Numbered from the stretch's first letter, positions 23,401-30,625 are shown. The stretch is DNA of 64,000 nt from Meghimatium bilineatum (GCA_034231615.1 CM067316.1:23955791-24019790), one strand, 5' to 3'. Program-made: numbers and translations. The notes: generated from the letters alone by a model not told the origin.

Positions 23401-26400
23401 CAGGGACATGGGTTCCAAACAAGAACCTAAAAAATATGTTACTGTCCTATGTTTTACAAAAAGTTAAAAATCACTAGTCTAGGAGATATTTAAATTTTTC
23501 GAGCCTTTATATATGTCATACCAAATCATGAGCAACATGTGGGTTGTAATTGCCTGAGTGTTACAGCTAATCGCTGACATAAATTAGGGTCTGTAAACTG
23601 TAAAGACTGTGTTCCACCTCCACATGGTGATCCTGCATAACAAACTCCATCAGGGAAGTTGATTCTTGATTAGAATCTAGCATTATAGCACATAAGACAT
23701 TCCCATAAGTGCTCCTCTCTCCATTCCATCAGCCATTGGAGAATATGTAGACTCAAAATTCCCAGTGAGGTGTTGATTACATGATCTTTGGTTCTTCCAA
23801 AAAGAGTACATTTTCTTCCTTCACCTCTAATCAGTTCCATTTCTGTCATTCTTTGTCATTGTCAGCATCTTTGTGATGAATTTATGACAGGTTTAATTAA
23901 GTCAGCTTTATATCTTCTCAGTACTGTGACATCAATCTCAGCATTGCCTACCAATGAGTCAGCTCTTTCATTTCCTCTGACTCCAGCGTGACCTGAGCCA
24001 GTATACTCATGTAATGCTCTGTAAAATTGAATTTTTCAATAATGCAAACCCATTCCTTTCTCAGCATGTTTTTTTCTATCTTGCGCAGCATGCTCTGAGA
24101 ACAAGTGGGTTGATGTATCAGTTATCAAACCAATTTAGTGCTGCTGTAACTTCCTCTATCTCCATCCTCATGCTCAATGTAATAGTGGAGTATGCAGATA
24201 GTGGAGTATGCAGATAGTGGACTATGCAGATAGTGGAGTATGCAGATAGTGGAGTATGCAGATAGTGGAGTATGCAGATAGTGGAGTATGCAGATAGTGG
24301 AGTATGCAGATAGTGGAGTATGCAACAGGTAGACTTATGTAAAACACAGGTTTATATTCCGTTTCAATGGGACACCACAGACTATATCTAAAACTAGTGG
24401 GTAATGATGGGCAATGATGAGCACACAAGAAATCATAAAAATTACAATACACAAATCACATTCAACGTTTCAACCAAAAGGTCTTTATCAAGACACAAAC
24501 AAAACATCAAAAGACGACGAATGGAAAAATTATCACAACGTCCAAAGGAAATATGGAAATGATATGCCGGAAGGTCAGAAAGTACATAAAATGTAAATAT
24601 ATGTGGAAACGAAATGAACAAAAAGATGAGTAAATGACGGAACAAAAAGAATAAAGACAAAGACCACACCAACCCAGTACTAGACATAAGAGTGGTCGGA
24701 ATAGAGTCCAAAAGGCTTGAGTGTACCCAATTCAAAAATGAGACGATTTTCTAGAGCATACCTAGATCTATCATCGGTGGTGCAAGATCTGATGGCGGTG
24801 ACCTGTATGCAGAAGAACAACTGTTTAGCAAACCTGCTTCAGATTTAAAGGTGAAATGAAAGTAGAGATAAAGTACAACTGGTAGAGCATTTCTCTCCAA
24901 CTAAAGTTATTCAGGTTTTTTTTTTAAATCTGAAAATTTAGTTAGGAATCATCATCATCAAGTGTTGTCTCTGCAGCGAAGGTTAGTTGCAAGTTAGGAA
25001 TATTGATATTTAATTGAATTATAACATTTACTAAGGGCATTTATAGAGGGAATAATAGAATAAGGAATTATAACATTTACTTTGTTAGTTAAAGCTTATG
25101 TAATCACTTGATGTAATCTATAATTTGCACACATTTTCTAATTCAACTATTTAATATTCTTTCTTATAAGCATTCTTCATCTAAGAACTGTATATTTGTT
25201 AATCTAATTTACATTTTCTGGTCTTTTTTCACCAAAAATTATATATAAATTTGGGAAGGTTAATATAAAAATATATCAAACATTGTTTCTTTAGTTATTT
25301 CACAATTTTACTGCACTTATTTACATAAAAATTTGTGTTTTTTGTTATAGAAATTTTATATATATTTAATAAATATAAATTTATATCAAATTTAAAATAA
25401 TAAATGCTATATTTCTATAAAAATATAAAGATTTTGTTATATTAACCTGTAGTCTACAAATCTCATCTATTGATAGACAACTGATGTCAACAAATATCTA
25501 CATTGAGGTAGCTATTTGTAGTCATGGACAACAAATAGTAAGTGTATGCTAGAGTTATTGTTTCTTAGTTTTCCGCAGCGATATAAATACGTAGTCTAAT
25601 TTATAGACCTTTCATGTTTGGAAACCGAAATGCGTAGACTCCTGCAGAGTCTATGTTGTCATTGTCTTGGTCGTGTCAAGAAACAGAGCTGGAACTAAAT
25701 CTGTGGCGCAGATGTATGTTGCCGGCCCAAAAGGGGAGCAAAGAATAGCACCACTGTTTACCTTCTATGCATGCTGTAAAAGGGGACAAAGGAGGTTATG
25801 GGGTGGACTTGAACCCATATAGGGTCAAAGTGACTATGAAGCCTTATGTCAAAAGGCGAAGATATCACAGCAAAGCTGTAAAATATGTCACAATGTATTC
25901 TGCTCTCCAGACTACATCCTACTAATTTGCAGGAGTTTGAGAACGAACACAGTAGAAGAAGAATAGGCAACCATGAGGCCTCCTGCTAACAACTTAATTG
26001 ATTGAGACGGCCCTCCAGCTTCTGAGCATATGACACAGAATATGCTCTTCTGATCGCAGAAGAAATGCAGACATATGCACAGTGAAATTCCACTAACACA
26101 CTTGATCTGGACCAACAAAATATGTATGTAATAACAGAAATTTACTATATACAGTACAAGTAATAAAGAATAAATATAATTGGAGATTTTGAAAAGTGTC
26201 ATTATATAGGAAAATTAGTTATTAAAAGAATGAACTATAGAGGGATTCCACTGTATATACTACTCTTATCCCTGTTGATAAAAAAAATGGAAAAATCATC
26301 CATGAAGATTCTTTAATTTGAGGTCTTCTTAGTCCATACATAGTCAAATTCCATTATAACAACTTGGTCTGGAACAATGAAATATTCATGTGATCACAGA

Positions 26401-26930
26401 ATTCGTTCTATCTATCTATACGCTGTGTTTGCCTTGCTGCGTGAGGGATGCAAGAGTTCTCTGGAGATGGCCTTCTTGTGCGCTGTTTGTAAGCTTGTTC
26501 CTGTGGCTTCTTTGATTTCTGTGATCCATCTTTTACATGGTCTGCCTCATAATAGAATTCGTTATTTAGTGCAAACAATAAAGAAGAAATCTCATTGGTG
26601 ATTTTGTAAAATGTTAAATAGGGGAATATGTTATAAAAAGATGATCTACAGAGAGATTCCATTGTATAACTTGTACATTTACCTGCTTCCTGGCGATCTG
26701 TACAGATTCAACATGTCATTATCTTATTAATTTAATGAATTTATTCAGTTTTTTTTTATGAACCAAAAATATTTTCTTTATATACTTTGTCTAGTGACCT
26801 GACCAGAGTCTTCATGATGAAAGAACTACGTCGATCCAGACAGAAAAAGTTCCATATTGTGCAAGAGAACTGGGTGAGAGCTTGCATGAAGGAAGGATCC
26901 ATCTGCCTCGAGAGAATATATGAACCATAA
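5312..26930 (+). CDS. LIG4: DNA ligase IV, C-terminal 304 residues in nine exons (5'-partial gene)
   Basis: Joined exons: 5312-5479, 7740-7877, 8723-8869, 11081-11198, 15839-15971, 17487-17616, 19647-19738, 22869-23021, 26795-26930. Every intron is GT..AG, all junction phases agree, and the conceptual product runs without a stop to TAA at 26928-26930. DNA ligase IV seals double-strand breaks in non-homologous end joining with XRCC4 in the nucleus. The order seen is: OB-fold end with ligase motif VI ([13 protein letters not shown]), basic linker, BRCT1, XRCC4-binding linker, BRCT2. The catalytic lysine domain and DNA-binding domain must lie on upstream exons outside the window. Family assignment rests on recognised similarity along the whole C-terminal part. 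I see no disabling mutation. Introns are 0.8-4.6 kb and mostly filled with repeats. Confidence 0.93.
5870..6450 (+). repeat. Minisatellite, 34-bp unit, about 17 copies
   Basis: Tandem units around TGTGTACAACATTATAGCAC. The first third has ATGAATATTTCAGC as the second half of the unit and the last two thirds have AGAAAGATCTCAAC, so two higher-order types are stacked. The array lies in the LIG4 intron between exons A and B. The unit is not a multiple of three and codes for nothing. Confidence 0.92.
6575..6675 (-). repeat. tRNA-derived SINE head (relic)
   Basis: On the minus strand the sequence has an A-box-like GCACAGTGGTTAGTG and, about 35 nt further, a B-box-like TGATTTGATTTCC, which is the pol III promoter layout of tRNA-derived SINEs. 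It is too decayed to be a tRNA gene and is not obviously joined to a SINE tail. Confidence 0.45.
6950..7410 (+). mobile_element. LINE reverse-transcriptase C-terminal fragment, decayed
   Basis: A reading frame from about 6977 gives [20 protein letters not shown] and [13 protein letters not shown], the usual post-catalytic region of LINE RT ORFs (YG.E.W, then LRRLL.I.W). Frameshifts follow, with GKRKR-like and ASHRFNW-like remnants to about 7400. A shorter relative is at 39395-39600 (same DTKQQC segment). It lies in LIG4 intron A-B. Confidence 0.7.
7740..7877 (+). CDS. LIG4: LIG4 exon B: ligase motif VI
   Basis: These 46 codons (phase 0-0) begin VKAAEI and contain [16 protein letters not shown], which is nucleotidyltransferase motif VI of ATP-dependent DNA ligases. 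In the family this motif contacts the ATP phosphates during self-adenylation. The acceptor is TTTTGCCAACAG and the donor is a consensus GTAAGT. The VKAAEI start continues directly from the CIVQ end of the previous exon, as expected for the family. Confidence 0.93.
8160..8520 (-). pseudogene. RNase H fragment of a LINE, decayed
   Basis: The minus strand reads [20 protein letters not shown], matching the GIRGNEIADRLAKE segment at the end of retroelement RNase H domains, followed by about 40 more open residues. It lies in LIG4 intron B-C, antisense to the gene. Upstream catalytic residues are not seen. Confidence 0.6.
8723..8869 (+). CDS. LIG4: LIG4 exon C: linker with probable nuclear localisation signal
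   Basis: These 49 codons (phase 0-0) begin [15 protein letters not shown] and end in NTSKVIK. The exon links the catalytic core to BRCT1. It contains the basic run KPTKRKRKA, a good candidate monopartite nuclear localisation signal; a similar basic cluster lies at this place in vertebrate DNA ligase IV. The acceptor is TCACTTTATAG and the donor is GTACTG. Confidence 0.88.
9109..9418 (+). repeat. Minisatellite, 21-bp unit, about 14.7 copies
   Basis: Units read TGCTATTCCTTTAATGCTTAC or with ATTAC in place of ATTCC. Because 21 is a multiple of three, open frames of 131 and 152 codons appear on both strands (seven-residue repeats such as LTAIPLM), but they are by-products of the repeat. The array lies in LIG4 intron C-D. 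Confidence 0.93.
10150..10690 (+). mobile_element. LINE ORF C-terminus with terminal zinc-finger remnant
   Basis: Frames from about 10166 give [19 protein letters not shown] and [11 protein letters not shown], then [12 protein letters not shown] and PCPNCPRI. This is the usual end of a LINE RT ORF (GH..RMPD, LLYGEL, KRYKD.LK) followed by the CPHC.R-type finger. Stops break the finger. A copy of its 3' end is at about 55290-55372. It lies in LIG4 intron C-D. Confidence 0.75.
10797..10857 (+). mobile_element. 3' end of an RTE-like LINE with TGA-repeat tail
   Basis: The sequence encodes [13 protein letters not shown] and then a (TGA)n tail. The same end is seen at 28823-29553 (minus) and 24953-24995 (minus), and a related one at about 41750-41795, so this is a defined 3' terminus of a LINE family. 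Confidence 0.65.
10906..11074 (-). mobile_element. TA-flanked MITE copy a, abutting LIG4 exon D
   Basis: It starts CAGCGGAATCCCTCT and ends GGATTTTACTG, with TA on each side (10904-10905 and 11075-11076). The family consensus ends are CAGTGGAATCC and GGATTCCACTG. The TA duplication and terminal inverted repeats are those of Tc1/mariner-superfamily (pogo-like) MITEs. It supplies almost the whole 3' splice-site region of the adjacent exon. Confidence 0.85.
11081..11198 (+). CDS. LIG4: LIG4 exon D: first half of BRCT1
   Basis: The exon (118 bp, phase 0 in, phase 1 out) encodes [20 protein letters not shown] and continues to [12 protein letters not shown], the first strands and helix of BRCT1. 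The donor is GTAATT. Its 3' splice site is unusual: the 169 bp just upstream (10906-11074) are a TA-flanked MITE copy, and only the six bases TATTAG separate the MITE end from the exon. The branch site and pyrimidine tract are therefore MITE-derived. Confidence 0.92.
11366..11480 (+). repeat. SINE-like dispersed repeat copy 3
   Basis: It contains GATATCACAGTTAAGCTGC, ACATTCTGGACTATATCCTG and GGAATTTGAGAATGAG, matching copies 1 and 5. It begins after a region (11300-11360) similar to the 5' part seen at 25720-25840. Confidence 0.6.
11560..11830 (+). pseudogene. Penelope-like element: GIY-YIG endonuclease fragment
   Basis: The + strand reads [20 protein letters not shown] after a Cys-containing stretch ([10 protein letters not shown]), the arrangement at the C-terminus of Penelope-like element ORFs (NVIY.I.C..C..QYVGETG). 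The frame stops at 11825. A 1.3-kb minisatellite follows, then a Penelope-type 3' end at 13778-13803, so this looks like one element split by repeat growth. It lies in LIG4 intron D-E. Confidence 0.75.
12085..13432 (+). repeat. Complex minisatellite of 31- and 33-bp units, about 42 copies
   Basis: All units contain TCTCACTGTTATGTA. Early units are 33 bp with GCTTCTATTAACTCTC. Later ones alternate between 31 bp (ATGTCTATGAACTC) and 33 bp (ATGTCTATAAACTATC). The 33-bp units leave open frames in some stretches that are not genes. The array sits between a Penelope-like GIY-YIG fragment and a Penelope-like 3' end, in LIG4 intron D-E. Confidence 0.93.
13700..13870 (+). mobile_element. Penelope-like element 3' end with hammerhead-like core
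   Basis: At 13778-13803 the sequence reads CTTGAAAAAG, then ACC-TTTT-GGT, then CGAAAC, a short stem flanked by motifs like the CUGANGA and GAAA boxes of the hammerhead ribozymes known in Penelope-like element terminal repeats. Four more copies of the motif occur in the window, two of them next to clear Penelope-like sequence. Confidence 0.6.
13880..15080. other. Intronic stretch without recognised feature
   Basis: Part of LIG4 intron D-E. Short ORFs here have no recognisable domain. No clear repeat unit or terminal inverted repeat is seen. Confidence 0.5.
15080..15275 (-). mobile_element. Short LINE fragment (LINE-C family)
   Basis: The stretch resembles 27830-28050, which on the minus strand encodes a LINE RT C-terminal segment (LQSLNIEEGWLLNNIITRKL). 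Here the frame is broken by stops. It immediately precedes the splice-site minisatellite of LIG4. Confidence 0.5.
15295..15853 (+). repeat. Minisatellite of the LIG4 exon E splice acceptor: 13 x 43 bp
   Basis: Exactly 13 tandem 43-bp units. Each consists of 28 intronic nt (ACTAACATGATG through TTTCACATTTCAG) and 15 exonic nt (ACTTGAGCACTGTCT). The last unit is the real junction: its AG at 15837-15838 precedes exon E and its final 15 nt are coding. The other acceptor AGs end at 15322, 15365, 15408, 15451, 15494, 15537, 15580, 15623, 15666, 15709, 15752 and 15795. Units 2-13 carry TACTAAC 23 nt before the AG; the first has TACTAAT. Confidence 0.95.
15839..15971 (+). CDS. LIG4: LIG4 exon E: second half of BRCT1
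   Basis: The exon (133 bp, phase 1 in, phase 2 out) gives [20 protein letters not shown] and ends ESMTWIPW. It completes BRCT1 with the conserved W of the last helix (KADWL). The codon GAC is split over the intron, which confirms the junction. Its first 15 nt and the preceding 28 intronic nt are the last unit of a 13-copy tandem array, so twelve decoy acceptors with almost the same sequence lie upstream. The donor is GTAAAA. Confidence 0.93.
15972..17486. other. LIG4 intron E-F, mostly featureless
   Basis: AT-rich, with a C10 run near 16560 and one degenerate Penelope-type motif on the minus strand at about 17030-17065 (CTTGAAAAAG then GATACG). Short ORFs show no domain. Confidence 0.5.
17487..17616 (+). 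CDS. LIG4: LIG4 exon F: inter-BRCT linker
   Basis: The exon (130 bp, phase 2 in, phase 0 out) starts with the G that completes the TGG codon begun on exon E. It encodes [20 protein letters not shown], then [20 protein letters not shown] and ends HRM. The family shows the same order (M-I-H, then D-x-YGDSY) at the end of BRCT1 and the start of the XRCC4-binding linker. The acceptor is weak (AACCATGAAG) and the donor is GTAAGT. Confidence 0.92.
17740..18069 (-). mobile_element. piggyBac-associated repeat, left part (split by insertion)
   Basis: Closely similar to 60990-61310, which lies next to a piggyBac-like transposase remnant (61504-61870). Shared blocks include ATAAGAATTGTAACAACAAA and CTTGACTGTCCATTTA. 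The similarity breaks at 18069 and resumes at about 19131, because a LINE inserted here. The strand follows the transposase orientation at the other copy. Confidence 0.7.
18070..19130 (-). mobile_element. 5'-truncated RNase H LINE inserted in the piggyBac repeat
   Basis: Flanked by a 12-bp duplication with one mismatch (TTTATCTGAAGT at 18058-18069, TTTATTTGAAGT at 19131-19142). The minus strand encodes RNase [17 protein letters not shown] (first Asp), a middle part with ACILCDS (Asp), then after a frameshift [20 protein letters not shown], ending [14 protein letters not shown] and a stop. It is interrupted by a second insertion at 18792-18986. It is a different RNase H family from the full-length LINE at 385-4442. 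Confidence 0.8.
18792..18986 (+). mobile_element. LINE 3' fragment (LINE-C) nested in the RNase H LINE
   Basis: A 195-bp insert flanked by the perfect 10-bp duplication ACCTCCGACT (18782-18791 and 18987-18996). It encodes [20 protein letters not shown], then TDDIKDNM and ends [13 protein letters not shown], the C-terminus of a LINE RT ORF. The same terminal motif recurs at 27735, 34275, 39085 and 39800. Confidence 0.85.
19131..19260 (-). mobile_element. piggyBac-associated repeat, right part
   Basis: Continues the repeat interrupted at 18069. The blocks GAAGTAAATC, GTTTTATGCCATTTTT and TTCCATGTC match 61306-61370. Starts with the right copy of the 12-bp duplication. Confidence 0.7.
19647..19738 (+). 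CDS. LIG4: LIG4 exon G: XRCC4-interaction region
   Basis: The exon (92 bp, phase 0 in, phase 2 out) encodes [20 protein letters not shown] and then [10 protein letters not shown]. It lies where the XRCC4-interacting helix and loop of DNA ligase IV lie, and the SP..(M/L)FR pattern is kept. The acceptor TTAATGTTGAAG is pyrimidine-poor. The next AG, four bases on, would give an early stop, so 19647 is the start. A MITE begins 25 nt after the donor GTATTT. Confidence 0.88.
19764..19947 (-). mobile_element. TA-flanked MITE copy b
   Basis: Starts CAGTGGAATCCCTTTATAAC after TA and ends GGGATTCCACTA before TA. It begins 25 nt downstream of the LIG4 exon G donor. Same family as 10906-11074. Confidence 0.85.
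20155..21200 (-). pseudogene. RNase H LINE relic split by a minisatellite
   Basis: On the minus strand, about 20970-21020 encodes [20 protein letters not shown] (RNase H His/Asp segment), preceded by broken coding sequence to about 21200. At about 20290-20350 lies [17 protein letters not shown], the same CxC-x8-H-x4-C motif found after RNase H in the LINE at 385-4442. Between them is the 18-bp array 20533-20930. It lies in LIG4 intron G-H. Confidence 0.8.
20533..20930 (+). repeat. Minisatellite, 18-bp unit, 22 copies
   Basis: Unit GTAGGACAGTGGGTGTCT with A/G and C/A variants. The length is a multiple of three, so all frames stay open on both strands, giving ORFs of 146-178 codons (for instance CRTVGV repeats) that are not genes. 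The array lies inside the RNase H LINE relic. Confidence 0.95.
21455..21640 (+). repeat. SINE-like dispersed repeat copy 4 (good copy)
   Basis: Contains CCGAAGACAGAGGTGTCGGG, TTGGCGCAAATAAAGCGGTG, ATGCATTTCTATTCTCTGG, TTACATCCTGCTGG and GAGATCCAGCGGGAGTTTG, then GAGGAAGAAGACG. One of the best preserved copies, useful for orientation: the GAA-rich end is the 3' end. Confidence 0.7.
21640..22650. other. Intronic stretch without recognised feature
   Basis: Part of LIG4 intron G-H. AT-rich with a G10 run near 22240. No ORF with a recognisable domain and no clear repeat ends. Confidence 0.5.
22655..22821 (+). mobile_element. MITE copy c (partial, two ends in tandem)
   Basis: A MITE right end (GGGATTCCACTG) at 22712-22723 is followed at once by another partial copy ending GGGATTCTACTG at 22821. 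This is either a tandem or a rearranged copy. It ends 47 nt before LIG4 exon H. Confidence 0.65.
22869..23021 (+). CDS. LIG4: LIG4 exon H: first half of BRCT2
   Basis: The exon (153 bp, phase 2 in, phase 2 out) encodes [12 protein letters not shown], then [20 protein letters not shown] and ends SHVIVHER, the first part of BRCT2. The Y-(I/L)-DSY start is typical of the family. The acceptor is a strong ATTTTTCCCTCAG and the donor is GTAAAAG. A MITE end lies about 47 nt upstream of the exon. Confidence 0.92.
23590..24200 (-). pseudogene. RNase H LINE relic with 16-bp minisatellite at its edge
   Basis: The minus strand reads [18 protein letters not shown] (RNase H terminal segment, same family as 18070-19130) and further on remnants such as [10 protein letters not shown] and CGGGTQSLQ. 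Stops and frameshifts are common. It lies in LIG4 intron H-I, antisense to the gene. Confidence 0.7.
24183..24324 (+). repeat. Minisatellite, 16-bp unit, about 9 copies
   Basis: Unit GATAGTGGAGTATGCA with one copy reading GACTATGCA. It lies at the upstream edge of the RNase H relic 23590-24200. Minus-strand ORFs made of [14 protein letters not shown] repeats are by-products. Confidence 0.92.
24440..24860 (-). mobile_element. Penelope-like element 3' fragment
   Basis: Closely similar over its whole length to 62460-62860, which follows a GIY-YIG coding region. Both contain GTGGAAACGAAAT, AATAAAGACAAAGAC, AGAGTGGTC and a hammerhead-like core (here 24468-24492: CTTGATAAAG, ACC-TTTT-GGT, TGAAAC on the minus strand). 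Confidence 0.75.
24953..24995 (-). mobile_element. LINE 3' end relic with TGA-repeat tail
   Basis: Minus strand of ATCATCATCATCAAGTG followed by the inverse of the [15 protein letters not shown] coding end, as at 10797-10857 and 28823-29553. Only the last part is kept. Confidence 0.5.
24996..25690. other. Very AT-rich intronic stretch
   Basis: LIG4 intron H-I. Long A/T tracts; no ORF or repeat unit recognised. Confidence 0.5.
25690..25960 (+). repeat. SINE-like dispersed repeat copy 5 (longest, with 5' part)
   Basis: Holds the 5' part (GTGGCGCAGATGTATG, GGCCCAAAAGGGGAGCAAAG, AGGGTCAAAGTGACTATG), the middle block GGCGAAGATATCACAGC and the 3' core with GAGTTTGAGAACGAAC and AGAAGAAGAA. The 5' part recurs on the minus strand at 39226-39370. 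The minus strand contains GGGTTCAAGTCC, a perfect match to a pol III B box, but no A box is evident with it. Confidence 0.6.
26080..26253 (+). mobile_element. TA-type MITE copy d
   Basis: CAGTGAAATTCC at the left end and GAGGGATTCCACTG then TA at the right end. The internal block ACAAAATATGTATGTAATAA is shared with copies f, g and h. Confidence 0.8.
26340..26664 (+). mobile_element. MITE copy e, interrupted by a LINE fragment
   Basis: Degenerate left end at about 26340 and right end GATTCCATTG then TA at 26664-26666. The copy is split by the 146-bp insert at 26408-26553. With the insert removed the MITE reads through in the usual order. Confidence 0.75.
26408..26553 (-). mobile_element. 5'-truncated LINE fragment inserted in a MITE
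   Basis: Flanked by the perfect 10-bp duplication AGAATTCGTT (26398-26407 and 26554-26563). On the minus strand it ends in a TAGA-type microsatellite tail. Its sequence (GCCTTGCTGCGTGAGGGATG, GAGTTCTCTGGAGATGG) resembles 31310-31440, the end of a minus-strand LINE ORF fragment. Confidence 0.8.
26795..26930 (+). CDS. LIG4: LIG4 exon I: end of BRCT2 and stop codon
   Basis: The terminal coding exon (136 bp) begins with T, completing an AGT Ser codon. It encodes [20 protein letters not shown], then [15 protein letters not shown] and ends RIYEP-TAA. The ENW motif is the conserved tryptophan of the last BRCT helix. The acceptor is ACTTTGTCTAG. Candidate polyadenylation signals AATAAA lie at 27324-27329 and 27523-27528, the latter inside a dispersed repeat. 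Confidence 0.92.
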
Positions 26931-27384
26931 ATACTACTGATTTTAGCAAATGCATGCTCTGATGATGGTCTTCCTGTATTGTTACAACAGTCTCAGTGAT
27001 AGTTATGCTTACAAGTTACTCCCTTTAAGATAGAACTTACTTGAGTTAACTCATATCTTCAAGCAGTTCTCATGCTGGAAACATTTTTTCCAGTTGTTGG
27101 AAATTAGACAGGAGCGACCAAGTAACTGTCATGGGCAGAGGCACCAAAATGAAGTTATTTTATATGAAAAGGGTAGTGGAGCTTGCTCAGGCCGTCAAAG
27201 TTCCTAGTTTCAGCTCTGGGATTACATTTTATCACAATTTAATTTAATTTTTAACATCAATTAAATGTGTGTGTATTTATCACACGTGAAATTTTGTGAA
27301 CTTTTAGTTTTCCACAAGATATCAATAAACCCCTAAGGCATTAGTAAATGATCTGGGTTAACTTTACAATAAGCCAGCAGGATG

Positions 27385-27535
27385 TGTGCCCCCTTTCATA
27401 CCCACTGACCATTTAAGTGTCATAAGTGTAATTCAAGGGCCATACTCGAGACCAATCAATTGTCATTAGCATAATTCAAAGGGCACAAACAAAAAATTGC
27501 AAGGTCACACAAGAACTGACAGAATAAATTCCTAC
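27385..27535 (+). repeat. Dispersed repeat downstream of LIG4
   Basis: Similar to the reverse complement of 38717-38875: CCCCCTTTCATACCCA, CAAGTGTCATTAG-like blocks with ATTCAAGGG, and AAGAACTGACAGAATAAAT. Its AATAAA (27523-27528) could serve LIG4 polyadenylation. Family unknown. Confidence 0.55.
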
Positions 27536-27734
27536 AGAACAAGTCAGTGCATGCTCTAAAACATTAATTTTCTTACGATCTAAATATGTTCAATTTATAA
27601 TTCTAATCATATAACCGAGCTAAAGTAGATCTACCAATAAATTATTGCTACATTATTGCCCATATAAGTTTATTTTGCAAATTTATTTTTTTCAAATTAA
27701 TTTTATAAATTAACAAATTTAATACTTATCTCAT

Positions 27735-28050
27735 CCTGTGACATATTCTTTCCAGAACGTAGTTTTCTTTAAGGATTTTCTAATCACCTCGCGATCTTAG
27801 GCAAGTTGACCTGACATTTCAGGGACATGTTTAAACAGTCAGATATATCATTTGTCCATCATCATCTTGGGCAACCTCTTCTTCTGCTGCCGTTTACTCT
27901 GTCTTCTGCTATTAGTCATTCCATGCTGTTATATCTCTTTAAATACCCAAAAATGTTCAGCTTTCTTGTTATAATGTTATTTAGGAGCCAGCCCTCTTCA
28001 ATGTTTAATGATTGTAATACTTCTTTGTTTGTAATAATTTAACACTATAT
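27735..28050 (-). mobile_element. LINE-C RT C-terminal fragment
   Basis: The minus strand encodes LQSLNIEEGWLLNNIITRKL and NIFGYLKRYNSME, then RVNGSRRRGCPR, and ends in the inverse of the [13 protein letters not shown] terminus (GACATATTCTTTCCAGAACG). Frame breaks are present. Same family as 18792-18986 and 39630-39830. Confidence 0.7.
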
Positions 28051-28440
28051 ATAGTAAATAAAGTAATGTGATTGCTAAATTAACATTAAAAATAACTATA
28101 TTACCTTACCTGTATAAATATTTAAATTCAGCAATCATCAGTAATCCACAGAGAAAATGAATTTTGCAGTTGTTTTTTTGCAAACTGCATGCAAGATTAA
28201 TATAGTAGTGAAAGTGTTAACAATTGCCTGTCTGTAATATATAGAATTTGAATTTTCAGTGTTTTGCTTCACTAGTGTCCAGATTGAGATTCCCCTCAAC
28301 ACCATATAATTAAATCAGTGGCTAGGTAATAAATGTATCTGGTCAGTAATGCCCACTGAATGATCACTGTGATAAGGGGAAAGATAATGTCTTCATGGAA
28401 GCAATAAATGTCAGACTGTTACTAAAAGTTTAACTTTATA

Positions 28441-28613
28441 CAGTGGAATCCCATTATAAAAACTTGGTCTGGACCAACAAAATGTGTATGTAATAACATA
28501 AATTCACTATATACAGTACAAATAATAAAGAATAAATAAATTGAGGATTATGATAAGGTTTGTTATATAGAGAAATTAGTTATTTAAGAATATGTTACAG
28601 AGGGATTCAATTG
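28441..28613 (+). mobile_element. TA-flanked MITE copy f
   Basis: Starts CAGTGGAATCCCATTATAAA after TA, ends GAGGGATTCAATTG before TA. 173 bp. The inner block ATATACAGTACAAATAATAA is common to the family. Confidence 0.88.
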
Positions 28614-28639
28614 TATATAGAAATTTCAGGTGTGTTATG

Positions 28640-28800
28640 TTTAGCTTTTGTTATGATTTCTGAACATTTCTATTCTAATATTAACAATAACAAATAAACA
28701 CCATTTGATTTTGTGGTTTAATTCTGTATTTATCCATTTCTTGATAAAGCTCTCTTGGTTGAAACATTGTTCCTGTGTATTGTTCCACAAAAAATGCTAT
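28640..28800 (+). mobile_element. Penelope-type 3' end fragment
   Basis: A hammerhead-like core at 28740-28765 (CTTGATAAAG, then CTCTCTTGG, then TTGAAAC) in the same setting as 13700-13870, including ATTCTGTATTT upstream. No ORF part is kept. Confidence 0.45.
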
Positions 28801-28822
28801 TTAACCTTTATATATATATATC

Positions 28823-29673
<851 letters not shown>

Positions 29674-30049
29674 ATATTTTTTTATTTTTTTTTGGAATAT
29701 GTATTTATCATACAGTGATTAAGCAGTCTCCCGATCACTCAATTTTACAATATTAGTGTAAAATCTATGAACATTAACTAATTAATAGCCATGTATCATA
29801 AGCGATGATGAAACTTTCACATTTGTGTTGTTGCATTGCTCTTTATGCTGAGATAACTAAAAAGTACATTTCTGACATAGAATCCAGTGCCATATTTTAG
29901 GTTTTGTAGCAAGACTGATGCTCTTGTGTTCCCACACAATGTTATATAGTCTACCATAAGGAAGTAACTTTAGATGTTTTGTTGTTGACTTCAACATTAA
30001 TATCATTTGCTCTGGAGAGGGTACATATAGTAGTTAGGTTAGTGTTTTC

Positions 30050-30430
30050 AGATCATCATCATGGCACTCCAGACAAGTCCATAGGGGTTCTGATTTCATA
30101 TTCATTATGTCCTTCAGCATGTGGTAACTAACTGTTCCACTGTGTTGGTTGATAAGACTTCTTTTTATTCCCATATGCCGCTAATTTCTTGCAAGACCAC
30201 GCGTCATTCACAGGTCCTGCATTCTAGCCATAGATACAGAAGAAATACATCCCATATCTTCCAACTCCATGATTGCATTCAAAACATCAGCATGGTCCAT
30301 TGAACTGCCACTAGTCACTGTTGGGAAGTCTCTACGAGAGGCAACTTCATGCTTTTCATTGGCTGGCAACACGTGAGAAGCTGCTTACAGTGACTGACAC
30401 AAAATAGGATTGTGCAACAATGAATTTCAG
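30050..30430 (-). pseudogene. RNase H LINE 3' fragment (minus copy)
   Basis: GATCATCATCATGGCACTCC and GACAAGTCCATAGG match the 3' end of the LINE at 18070-19130 (inverse of CPECSDDD). Decayed coding remains extend to about 30400. Confidence 0.6.
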
Positions 30431-30439
30431 CAGATAGGT

Positions 30440-30625
30440 CACGAAAAAGTCTCTGGGAATTGGCTGTTTACTTTTAGCATGTAGAGTTATCAGCCAACAC
30501 AGAACAGGAATAGTCGGTCACCACATTCTGAAGGACATAGGTACTGAATATGAGATCGAAGCACATATGTATGTGTCCAGAGTGCCATGATGATGATCTG
30601 ACAACTAACTTTTATCTGTCTAGCC
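30440..30625 (+). pseudogene. RNase H LINE 3' fragment (plus copy)
   Basis: Encodes HICMCPECHDDDLTTN, the same ORF end as 18070-19130, in the opposite orientation to its neighbour 30050-30430. The two make a head-to-head pair of related ends. Confidence 0.6.

Noticed and set aside
25800..25825. A tRNA gene on the minus strand (GGGTTCAAGTCC, a perfect B-box match)
   Set aside because: No A box or cloverleaf arms at the right spacing; the sequence belongs to a dispersed repeat.
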